Assembly (NCBI GenBank): GCA_964506245.1
Contig: CAZDKK010000010.1
Span: 41,952 to 105,951 of the forward strand
Reading direction: 5' to 3'
DNA: 64,000 nucleotides
Origin: CAZDKK01 sp964506245
GTDB taxonomy: Bacteria; Eisenbacteria; RBG-16-71-46; CAIMUX01; WJJG01
The position numbers were made by a program, and so were the translations under genes. A model generated the notes under the pieces. The model was given only the letters and a program-made list of their open reading frames with translations, was not told where the DNA came from and made no database searches. Within the stretch, counting starts at the first letter, position 1; every line of letters begins with the position of its first letter. Of this stretch, positions 25,438-33,162 are shown in pieces.

Positions 25438-28068
25438 ATGAGCGACACGCCGCGCCGGGACTTCCCGGAGGATCCCGACCTCTTCTCCGTCACGGACGTC
25501 GGCAGCACCACGACCAAGGCGATTCTCTTCCACCGCGCGGGGGACGGCTGGCGCTGCGACCGCCGCGAGGCGCCCACCACGGTCGAGCGGCCGTACGAGG
25601 ATGTGACGGTCGGCGTCACGCAGGCGCTCGCGGCGCTCGAGGCGGCGACCGGGGAGCGGCTGCTCGCCGGCGGGCGGCCGTGCGTGCCGTATCTGTCGAC
25701 CTCGTCGGCCGGCGGTGGCCTCGCCATGGTCGTCACGGGGCTCGTGCGCGAGGTCACCAGCCGCAGCGCCGAACGCGTCGCGCTCGGCTGCGGCGCGATC
25801 GTGCTCGATGTGATCGCCATGGACGACGGGCGCACGCCCTATGAGAAGATCGAGGCCCTCGCGCGGCTGCGCCCCGACATGGTGCTCCTGGCCGGCGGCT
25901 TCGATGGCGACGCGCTCTCGGGCCCGGTCTTCCTGGCGGAGCTGATCCGCGAGGCCGGCCTGCGCCCCAAGCTCAATCCCGCCAAGCCGCTGCCGGTGAT
26001 CTTCGCGGGCAACGTCCACGCCCGCGAGCTGGTCCAGGGCACGCTGGGCGAGGGCTACCTGTTCCACCCCGTCGCCAACATCCGCCCCAAGGCCGATCGC
26101 GAGGATCTCGACCCGGCGCGCGCCGCGATCCACGACGTCTTCATGGATCACGTCATGTCGCAGGCGCCGGGCTACGAGAAGCTCACCGCCTGGGTCGATC
26201 GGCCGATCCTGCCCACACCGGCGGCTTTCGCCCGGATCCTCGAGCACGCCTCGCGGAAGCTCAGGCTGCGCATTCTGGCGATCGACATCGGGGGCGCGAC
26301 GACGGACGTCTTCACCGCCGGGGCGGGGCAGGTCTGGCGCACTGTGAGCGCAAACCTGGGGATGAGCTACAGCATCCTCAACGTCGCGCGCGCCGGCGGG
26401 ATCGAGGAGGTCGAGGCGGTGCTGGACGGGCCGCTCGATCGGGGCACGCTCTGGGACCTGATCGGCTCCAAGCTGATCCGGCCGACGGCGCTGCCGGGCG
26501 ATGAGGACGCGGCCCGGATGGAGCGGGCGGTCGCGGTGGTCGCTGTCCGCGAGGCGGTGCGCGAGCACCTCGACGTGCTGCGCGGCGTCTCGCTCAGCCG
26601 CTCGCACGACGAGCTGCGCATCCGCCGTGAGTTCATCCAGACGGCGGCGCGCAAGTCGCTGCGGCGCGAGCGGCTCACCCTGCAGGGCTACGACCTCGTC
26701 ATCGGGAGCGGCGGCATCCTGTCGCACTCCCCCCGCGCCGTGGCCGCGCAGATCCTGCTGGCGGCGCTGCAGCCGGGCAAGAAGGTCGAGATGGCCGTCG
26801 ACAGCGCCTTCATGTTCCCGCACCTGGGCGCGCTGTCCGAGGTCGCGCCGGATCTGGCGGTGCGTCTGCTCGAGGAGGTCGGCCTGGTCCGGCTGGGGCG
26901 CGCGGGCGCAATGCGCGCGGCGCACGACGGTCAAGCCGCGCTCGATGGTGAGGACAGGCACGAGGCGCACGATCGCGAGGGCCGACCCGCGGACGGATCC
27001 GTCGCGGCGGACAGAACAGCCGCTGCAGGCGCCGCCGGCGTCGCGCGTGCCGGACCGCCGGGGAGTCGCCTCCGCGAGGGGATCCTCGACCTCGACCGCG
27101 TGCTCGCGATTCCGGGCGAGGTCTTCGTCCGGGCCGGTGATCGAGTCGCTCCCGATACGCTCGTCGCGCGCAGCAGCCGCGACTTCTCGCGTCCGTTCTT
27201 CCTCGATGTCGCCCGGGGCCTGGGCGTGGCCCCGCGCGAGGCGGCCGCGCACCTGCTCAAGCGGGAGGGCGACGAGATCACCGAGGGCGAGCAGATCGCC
27301 GGCTACAGGGCCGGCCCTCTGCGCACGCGCACGTACCTCGCGCCTGTTTCGGGCCGGATCGAACGGATCCTGCCCGGGGGCATGCTGGTCGTGCGCGAGC
27401 GGCCGGAGGAGGCGCGCCAGCTCGTCGCGGTCCACGTCGCCCGCCACCTGGTGATGCACGCCGAGCAGATCCGCCCGCACCTGCGGGTCACGGTGGGGCA
27501 GCCGGTCGAGCGCGGGCAGTGGCTGGCGGCGGTCATGCGGGCGGGCGAGTTCCGGCCGTGCCCGTCGCCCGTGCGGGGTCGCGTGAGCGATGTCGATCTG
27601 GGTCACGGCATCGTGTCGATCGAGCCGCTGCGCGAGGAGCTGGAGGTGCGCGCGTGGATGCCCGGGCGCGTGAGCGCCGTCTCGGCGCGCGGGTGTCGCG
27701 TGACGGGAGAGGGCGTCGCGATCGAAGGCGTCTGGGGGCGCGGGGGCGAGGTCACCGGACCGCTCGTGCTTGGCGAGGCCTGTCAGGGCGCCGTGGTCGC
27801 GCGCGGCCATCTCGCCGCGGATGAGATTGATCGCTGTGTAGAAGTTGGCGCTGCGGGAGCGATCGCGGGCAGCGTGCATCTGGCCGATGTGATCGACCGC
27901 GAGCTGCCGTTCAGCCTGGTCGTCACCGAAGGATTCGGCGCGCAGGCCATGGCGGACGAGATCCACGCGGCCCTGCAGGAGCACGATGGGCGCCTGGCCC
28001 TGCTCGACGGCACGACGGTGCTGCGCGTGGGCGTGCGGCGGCCGCGGGTGATCCTGCCGTGGGAGTGA
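25438..28068 (+). CDS. MutL/GlmL-type actin-fold ATPase with a long C-terminal extension
   Basis: 876 residues, nearly twice the usual ~460 of GlmL. Residues 1 to about 490 form the MutL domain with two phosphate loops, VTDVGSTTTKAIL and AIDIGGATTDVFTAG, plus the conserved GSGGILSHSP segment. A low-complexity linker (about 500-540) leads to a ~340-residue extension (GEVFVRAGDRVAPDTLVARS, APVSGRIERILPGGM) resembling barrel-sandwich/biotinyl-like folds. GlmL proteins accompany B12-dependent glutamate or ornithine mutases and are thought to help reactivate them. No mutase subunit lies nearby, so this copy is an orphan here. It ends the 23343-28068 cluster. Confidence 0.75.
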   Translation: MSDTPRRDFPEDPDLFSVTDVGSTTTKAILFHRAGDGWRCDRREAPTTVERPYEDVTVGVTQALAALEAATGERLLAGGRPCVPYLSTSSAGGGLAMVVTGLVREVTSRSAERVALGCGAIVLDVIAMDDGRTPYEKIEALARLRPDMVLLAGGFDGDALSGPVFLAELIREAGLRPKLNPAKPLPVIFAGNVHARELVQGTLGEGYLFHPVANIRPKADREDLDPARAAIHDVFMDHVMSQAPGYEKLTAWVDRPILPTPAAFARILEHASRKLRLRILAIDIGGATTDVFTAGAGQVWRTVSANLGMSYSILNVARAGGIEEVEAVLDGPLDRGTLWDLIGSKLIRPTALPGDEDAARMERAVAVVAVREAVREHLDVLRGVSLSRSHDELRIRREFIQTAARKSLRRERLTLQGYDLVIGSGGILSHSPRAVAAQILLAALQPGKKVEMAVDSAFMFPHLGALSEVAPDLAVRLLEEVGLVRLGRAGAMRAAHDGQAALDGEDRHEAHDREGRPADGSVAADRTAAAGAAGVARAGPPGSRLREGILDLDRVLAIPGEVFVRAGDRVAPDTLVARSSRDFSRPFFLDVARGLGVAPREAAAHLLKREGDEITEGEQIAGYRAGPLRTRTYLAPVSGRIERILPGGMLVVRERPEEARQLVAVHVARHLVMHAEQIRPHLRVTVGQPVERGQWLAAVMRAGEFRPCPSPVRGRVSDVDLGHGIVSIEPLREELEVRAWMPGRVSAVSARGCRVTGEGVAIEGVWGRGGEVTGPLVLGEACQGAVVARGHLAADEIDRCVEVGAAGAIAGSVHLADVIDRELPFSLVVTEGFGAQAMADEIHAALQEHDGRLALLDGTTVLRVGVRRPRVILPWE

Positions 28069-28110
28069 GCCCGCGCGGGGCAGGCGATGGGGGGGCGTGC
28101 GAATCCAAGA

Positions 28111-28144
28111 GCCTGCGCGGGACCGGGTGCGGCCCCGCGCAGGC
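28111..28144 (+). terminator. Hairpin terminator of the MutL-like gene
   Basis: GCCTGCGCGGG (28111-28121) and CCCGCGCAGGC (28134-28144) form a perfect 11-bp stem with a 12-nt loop, 42 bp after the stop codon and between convergent genes. It lacks a T tract. Confidence 0.6.
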
Positions 28145-28283
28145 GAGTGTCCGGGCGACAGGCACTGCGCCCCGGCCAGGGAGAACCGCGGAGCGTGTCT
28201 CGCCACGCGGTTTCGCAGCGCTGTGCCACCCGTACGCGTGAGGAAGCGGTCAGGCCCGGCTCGATGATCAGCCTGCCGCTCCG

Positions 28284-28565
28284 CTAGAAGTTGACCTTGT
28301 ACCCCCCCGTTGCGGCGATGGTCCGCAGCACCTGAAGCGCCTCGGTGTGGTCGTGCGAGACGCGAGCCAGCCGGCGATCATCGCGCGAGATGATCGAAAT
28401 GACGGGTACCATCCTGGCCGAGAGACCCTCGAGCGGCACGCGGACCAGATCGCCCGTGTCGATGAAAACGTAGCAGCCAGGCCGCTGGATCTCACCCCAA
28501 GAGCACTCCTCCAGCCCACCCGTCCACCCCTTCAACGGAGCCCGACCCGGACCCTCTGGCGACAT
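28284..28565 (-). CDS. Small protein of unknown function (93 residues)
   Basis: The start ATG 28565 has GAGGAG about nine bases upstream, which supports it over longer open frames. The protein has no signal peptide or membrane segment. It starts with a Gly/Pro-rich part, then GCYVFIDTGDLVRVPLEGL, VPVISIISRDD and a C-terminal GGYKVNF, a compact alternating strand/helix pattern. I do not recognise the family. It is transcribed downstream of the cysteine-rich gene (88 bp gap) and may be co-transcribed. Confidence 0.55.
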   Translation of the reverse strand: MSPEGPGRAPLKGWTGGLEECSWGEIQRPGCYVFIDTGDLVRVPLEGLSARMVPVISIISRDDRRLARVSHDHTEALQVLRTIAATGGYKVNF

Positions 28566-28653
28566 CGTGCTGTCTCCTCGCTGCGCCCAGGGAACCGCCG
28601 CGGAGATCCGCGTGTCCGGGAGGGACTGCGGCGGTTCCCCTGGGCACCTGGGG

Positions 28654-29889
28654 TCATCGATAGAGCGACTTGATTCTCCCCCAGGACGCTTCTTGTACAG
28701 GCGTTCCGTAGCAGGGATTGTCCAAGCCCTCGCAGGTGTGAGTGGGATGCCAGAGGTGCCCTGGCACGAATGGCTGCGTCGGGGACATGCCGTTGAGCAC
28801 CTTGCACTCCTCTTCCCACACCATCGAGCAATTTGTCTGAACGCAGCACGCCCCCAGTGCATCGCAGTGCGCTTCGCTGCAGGAGCTGTACGACTCGTGC
28901 CACGTCCCGCCGAGATTGGCGCACTGCTGGGAGATCAGGATCTGACAGCTATTGTCGGGCAGACAGCAGACCCGCTCGGGTGCCGACAGGCAGGGATTCG
29001 GATCGCACGGCACGCCGGATCCCTGCCACACGCCGTGACCGTAAATGGGGTGGGGCTTGGCCAAGCACTCGGCCTCCGAATAGATGTCGCAGCGGATGAT
29101 GGTCGTCCCCCAGCAACAAGCCCCCGTCGGGATACAGGGGTTGGGCGTGCAGCTGGCCAACTCGGATCGCCAGATTCCGCCCGCCGCAGCGCAGTCGGCC
29201 TCGGTCTTGATCGTGCAGGCATAGGACACGGGGTTGCAGCATGCACGTTCGGGGTCAACCTGGGTGGGGTGCACTCGCACACCGTCTTGGTTGATGCCCA
29301 GCCCGCCGCGGCTGGAGACAGCGACAGGGTAGGTCTGGGCTGGGCTCTGAGCGTTGGTGAACCCGATGGCGCTGGTCGGCGGGTCGATGCCGACCTGGAT
29401 GGTTGTGACGGCCTGGCCCGCCCCGTAGGCATATCCCCCGAAATAGTAGATCGGGACGTAGTTGCCCGACCAGGCCGTACCGTTCCAGACACACGCGGTG
29501 CCCTCGTTGGGCCCGGGCCACGCCGCGGTAGGCAGCTCGAGTCCGCCACCAGGGGGAAAGCAGGGACCCCAGCCCTCGAAGGCGAACGCGCCGGCGTTGA
29601 AGTTCGTGAAGCCGAACTCGAAGCCGGAGAAAATCTTCGGCTCGCCCCATGCGGCCAGGACGAACCAGATCACGTTCGCCGCCGGCCCGTCGATTCGCGT
29701 CACCTGGTACTGCGAGTCGTCAATCGCGAAGGGGCTGTACGCCGCACCCCAGTCCCCCACGTCCGTGGTATAGGTCAGGGACGTGGCGTGATGGGTGATC
29801 AGAACGCCGCCCGTCAAATCCCAGGTATCCGCCCCCGCCGACACCGTGACAGCCAGCGCGGCCATCGCGAATCCGCCGACTCGCTTCAT
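28654..29889 (-). CDS. Exported protein with four cysteine-rich CC-GGxW repeats
   Basis: 411 residues from ATG 29889 (MKRVGGFAMAALAVTVSAGA signal peptide, GGAGG upstream). Residues about 20-225 form a beta-rich domain. The last ~185 residues hold four repeats, each opening with a CC pair (ACCNP, ACCWG, VCCLP, ACCVQ), then Cys spacings with GG-W or GVW and ending CxPNPC-like: about six cysteines per repeat, suited to disulfide-knotted modules. There is no FlgD-like C-terminus, unlike most exported proteins here, so a different anchoring route is likely. An NtrC-like palindrome lies 160 bp upstream. Function unknown. Confidence 0.65.
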   Translation of the reverse strand: MKRVGGFAMAALAVTVSAGADTWDLTGGVLITHHATSLTYTTDVGDWGAAYSPFAIDDSQYQVTRIDGPAANVIWFVLAAWGEPKIFSGFEFGFTNFNAGAFAFEGWGPCFPPGGGLELPTAAWPGPNEGTACVWNGTAWSGNYVPIYYFGGYAYGAGQAVTTIQVGIDPPTSAIGFTNAQSPAQTYPVAVSSRGGLGINQDGVRVHPTQVDPERACCNPVSYACTIKTEADCAAAGGIWRSELASCTPNPCIPTGACCWGTTIIRCDIYSEAECLAKPHPIYGHGVWQGSGVPCDPNPCLSAPERVCCLPDNSCQILISQQCANLGGTWHESYSSCSEAHCDALGACCVQTNCSMVWEEECKVLNGMSPTQPFVPGHLWHPTHTCEGLDNPCYGTPVQEASWGRIKSLYR

Positions 29890-29987
29890 CTCCTTGGCCT
29901 CCCGCGCGCAGATTCCCCCGCGTGGTGCTGCGGACCTTGCCGATCCCGGCGACGGTCCCGGTCCCCCCGAGTCCCTCGGGCAGTCCA

Positions 29988-30037
29988 CGTGGCGGCCGGG
30001 GCCGAAGCTCCGCCGGCCAGAAGGACCGGCCGCCACG
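29988..30037 (+). repeat. Perfect 12-bp inverted repeat upstream of the cysteine-rich gene
   Basis: CGTGGCGGCCGG (29988-29999) is mirrored by CCGGCCGCCACG (30026-30037) around 26 bp. It sits between the NtrC-like palindrome and the cysteine-rich gene. It could be a terminator for the upstream regulator gene or a DNA looping element. With the palindrome it accounts for the visible structure in the 350-bp gap 29890-30239. Confidence 0.55.
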
Positions 30038-30049
30038 CGGGTGATGGTG

Positions 30050-30076
30050 GTTGTGCACCATGGACTGGTGCACAAC
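30050..30076 (+). promoter_or_regulatory. NtrC-like enhancer palindrome
   Basis: GTTGTGCACCA (30050-30060) and TGGTGCACAAC (30066-30076) are perfect 11-bp arms with a 5-bp spacer. The inner TGCACCA-N5-TGGTGCA matches the classical NtrC/GlnG enhancer pattern. It lies next to an NtrC-type activator gene and about 160 bp upstream of the cysteine-rich gene start, a normal enhancer distance. I could not find a convincing sigma-54 -24/-12 box between them, so the target is uncertain. Confidence 0.6.
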
Positions 30077-30239
30077 GCATGCCGCAGTCTTCGGCGTCTC
30101 AAGTCATTCATACAAAGGGCATTACGGATCGGTGCCGCCGGGGCTCATGGGGCGACCCGCCCCGTCCAGCGGGGCCATGGCCGCACATGGGCCGGCAATC
30201 GCGCCACTGAGTTGGAGTTACTCCGGGCGGGGCAGAATG

Positions 30240-31640
30240 CTACGTTTGGGGCGAATCGGGACCCTGGGGTGGCCGGCCCTCCGGCTGGTAAGACTCGAGC
30301 TTGCGGTAGAGCGTCTTGCGATCCATGCCCAGCAATCGTGCGGCCGCGGCCTTGTTGCCACCGACCAGGCGCAGGGTCTTGAGGATGTGCTGGCGCTCCA
30401 TCTCGGCCATGGGCAGCGGACCGGCCTCGGGAGGCGCCTCGGCGCGCGGGCGCTTCAGCAGAGTATCGGGCAGGTCGTCCAGTCCCAGAACGTCATCGAC
30501 GCCGAGCACCAGGGCGCGCTCCACGACGTTCTCCAGCTCGCGTACGTTGCCGGGCCAGGGATAGCGACGCATGATCTCGAGCGCCTCCGGCGCCACCCGG
30601 CAACCCGAACGCCCCAGGCGCGAGCCGTGCTTCTCGAGCAGGTGCGCAAGCAGCGGGAGCAGGTCCTCACGGCGCTCACGCAGCGGTGGCACGCGCACGC
30701 TGATCACGTTGAGTCGGTAGTAGAAGTCCTCTCGGAAGGCGCCGGACGTGATGAGAGCCGGCAGGTTCCTGTGCGTGGCGGCCACGATCCGCACGTCGAC
30801 CGGGACGGGGCTGGCTGCACCCAGGGGATGGACTTCCTTTTCCTGAAGCGCGCGGAGCATCTTGGCCTGCAGCGCCGCGGGCATGTCCCCGATCTCGTCG
30901 AGGAAGACCGTGCCACCCTCGGCTTCCTGAAGGAGCCCGACCCGGTCCTCCCGCGCATCGGTGAAGGCCCCTCGGCGATGGCCGAAGAGCTGGCTCTCGA
31001 GCAGGGTTTCGGGAATCGCAGCGCAGTTGATGGCCATGAAGGGTTTGCCCAGCCGGGGGCTGCGGGTGTGGAGAATGCGCGCCAGCAGCTCCTTGCCCGT
31101 GCCGCTCTCCCCGAGGATCAGCACGGGTGTGTCCGCCCCGGCTGCACGGGTGATCATCTCGACCACGGCTCGCATCGCGGGGCTGTCGGCCACGAAGTTG
31201 GTATTGCCTGTCGCAAAGGCAGCGCGCAGCGCGGCCAGCTCCTGCATCAGCCGTCTCTCGCGCAAGGCCGCCGTCACGGTCGCGACGAACTCCTCCATGC
31301 GAAAGGGCTTGGTGAGGTAGTGGTAGGCGCCGTGCTTCATCGCATCCACGGCGGATTCGATCGAACCGAACGCGGTGATGATGATGACCGGCACATCCGG
31401 GCGGTGTTGGCGGATTTCCTGCAACAGCTCGCTGCCCTTCATGCCCGGCATCATCAGGTCCGTCACGACGACATCGATCTGCGTTCCCCGGAAGGTATCG
31501 AGAGCCTCTCGTCCATCGGCGGCCGTGAGAGCGCGGCACGCGGCCTCATGCAGGACTTCGGCGAGGAGGTCGCGCATCTCCGCATCGTCCTCGACGACGA
31601 GGATCGTGGGGGGGATCCCCATGGGGCCGGACCGGTTCAT
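30240..31640 (-). CDS. NtrC-family sigma-54-dependent response regulator
   Basis: 466 residues from ATG 31640, which overlaps the kinase stop (ATGA). Residues 10-125 are a receiver domain with phospho-acceptor Asp61 (VVTDLMMPG). The central AAA+ domain has GESGTGKE, the sigma-54 contact loop as GAFTDA rather than GAFTGA, and EGGTVFLDEIGDM. The C-terminal HTH is NKAAAARLLGMDRKTLYRKL, a Fis-type helix. It activates sigma-54 promoters when phosphorylated by the adjacent kinase. The Gly-to-Asp change in the loop occurs in some family members but merits caution. Confidence 0.9.
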   Translation of the reverse strand: MNRSGPMGIPPTILVVEDDAEMRDLLAEVLHEAACRALTAADGREALDTFRGTQIDVVVTDLMMPGMKGSELLQEIRQHRPDVPVIIITAFGSIESAVDAMKHGAYHYLTKPFRMEEFVATVTAALRERRLMQELAALRAAFATGNTNFVADSPAMRAVVEMITRAAGADTPVLILGESGTGKELLARILHTRSPRLGKPFMAINCAAIPETLLESQLFGHRRGAFTDAREDRVGLLQEAEGGTVFLDEIGDMPAALQAKMLRALQEKEVHPLGAASPVPVDVRIVAATHRNLPALITSGAFREDFYYRLNVISVRVPPLRERREDLLPLLAHLLEKHGSRLGRSGCRVAPEALEIMRRYPWPGNVRELENVVERALVLGVDDVLGLDDLPDTLLKRPRAEAPPEAGPLPMAEMERQHILKTLRLVGGNKAAAARLLGMDRKTLYRKLESYQPEGRPPQGPDSPQT

Positions 31641-33139
31641 GGCCTGCCTCCCAAGGCGGACCGCACCCCGAGTGGGAGGTACACGGTGACCCGAGTGCCC
31701 TGGCCCACCTCGCTGGCGATATCGATCCACCCGCCGTGCTCCTGGACGATGGCATAGGCGATCGAGAGCCCCAATCCCGAGCCCTCACCAACATCCTTCG
31801 TCGTGAAGAAGGGATCGAAGACCTGGGCCAGCACATCGGTCGGCATCCCGTGGCCGGTGTCGACGAAGGCGATGGATACGTACTCCGCCTCCGGCTCCCC
31901 CAGCCGCAGTGGGTGAGGGCGCGGCGCGACGCCGACCTGGATCCGCAAGATCCCACCCTGGGGCATCGCCTCGACGGCATTGAGGCTCAGGTTGAGGAAG
32001 ACCTGGTTGAGCTGGTCAGGATCCGCGGGGATCTCGGGCAGCGCTTCGGGAAGCTCCAAGCGCGGTTCGACACCTCGACGCTCAAAACGCGGATCGAGGA
32101 ACTCGACCACGCCGTGCAGCAGCCGAGAGATGTCCACCTGCTCGAGACGTGGGGCACGCTCCCGGGCGAAGTCGAGCATGCCGTGAACTGTGCGCGCAAT
32201 GCGATCGATCTGACTCAAGATGATCTGCACATTGCGCTGGGCTGATTCGTCGGCAGGGATCTTGCGCTGCAGGGACTCGACGCGTCCACTGATGACATTG
32301 AGGGGTGTACCGATCTCGTGGGCCAGGCCGGCGGAGAGGCGCCCCAGACTGACCAGCCGCTGGGCCACGCGCATCTCCTCTTCAGCGCGCCGGCGCTTCT
32401 CTTGCTCGCCCTGCAGCACGCGCTCGGACTCGGACAGGCGTTCGCCCATCACGTTGAACTCCCGCGCCAATCGCCCGAACTCGTCGCGCGAACGAATGGG
32501 CGCGCGCACGTTCAAGTCGCCCGCGCCAACCTCGCGGAAGCTCTGGATCAGCAACCGAGTGGGGCGGACGAGGCTGAAGTAGCTGATCAGATAGACGGTC
32601 ACAGTGACTGCCAGAGCGATGGCGAGCGCCAACACGAAGATCGCACGCTGGGAGGCACGAGCTTCATCCTCGATGAAGGACGCGAGCTGCAGCACCTGCA
32701 AGGCTCCGATGCGGACCCCCGTCGGGCTGGTCAGCGGCAGGAGAAAAGAGATCGTGGGCTGGTCGTCGATCCGCCGCTCGGATTCCTCGGTCTGGCCACT
32801 GCGGAGCACGCGCAGGAGAGCCTCGTCGAAGACGAACGTCTGGCCGGTCAGACTGGAAGACTGGTAAATCAAGCTCCCGGTCGCGTTGAAGACTCGCAGT
32901 CCCAGGATCCGCTCGTAGAGCGTCACCTTGTCGACGAGCTCGCGCACGTCCTGTAGATCCCGGTCGCGGAAGTAATCCTCCATGGCGAGCTGGAGCGTCC
33001 TGGCCACCGCGCGGCCCTCGCGCACGAGTTCATAATGAAGCACACGACGATTGCGGCGATCATCCACGTATCCGAAGACGGCCATGATGGCCACCAGGGG
33101 CACGATCAATAACAGGGTCAGCTTGGTGCCGATGCTCAC
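31637..33139 (-). CDS. Membrane sensor histidine kinase (NtrB-like transmitter with HAMP)
   Basis: 500 residues, GTG start at 33139. TM1 (LTLLLIVPLVAIMAVFGYV) and TM2 (AIFVLALAIALAVTVTVYLISYF, near 170-190) bracket a ~140-residue extracytoplasmic sensor. A HAMP domain (RPTRLLIQSFREVGAGD) and coiled coil lead to the H-box GLAHEIGTPLNVISG (His about 273), the N-box NLSLNAVEAMPQGG and G-boxes VDTGHGMP and GEGSGLGLSI. It phosphorylates the overlapping NtrC-type regulator. The gene starts 23 bp after the exported amidotransferase gene, so co-transcription with the exported proteins is plausible. The signal sensed is unknown. Confidence 0.9.
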   Translation of the reverse strand: MSIGTKLTLLLIVPLVAIMAVFGYVDDRRNRRVLHYELVREGRAVARTLQLAMEDYFRDRDLQDVRELVDKVTLYERILGLRVFNATGSLIYQSSSLTGQTFVFDEALLRVLRSGQTEESERRIDDQPTISFLLPLTSPTGVRIGALQVLQLASFIEDEARASQRAIFVLALAIALAVTVTVYLISYFSLVRPTRLLIQSFREVGAGDLNVRAPIRSRDEFGRLAREFNVMGERLSESERVLQGEQEKRRRAEEEMRVAQRLVSLGRLSAGLAHEIGTPLNVISGRVESLQRKIPADESAQRNVQIILSQIDRIARTVHGMLDFARERAPRLEQVDISRLLHGVVEFLDPRFERRGVEPRLELPEALPEIPADPDQLNQVFLNLSLNAVEAMPQGGILRIQVGVAPRPHPLRLGEPEAEYVSIAFVDTGHGMPTDVLAQVFDPFFTTKDVGEGSGLGLSIAYAIVQEHGGWIDIASEVGQGTRVTVYLPLGVRSALGGRP

Positions 33140-33162
33140 CCTTCTACCTCCGGCAGCGGATC

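Noticed and set aside
29889..30050. Sigma-54 -24/-12 promoter for the cysteine-rich gene
   Set aside because: I scanned the minus strand for GG-N10-GC. The only match has poor flanks and would place the start within the ribosome site.
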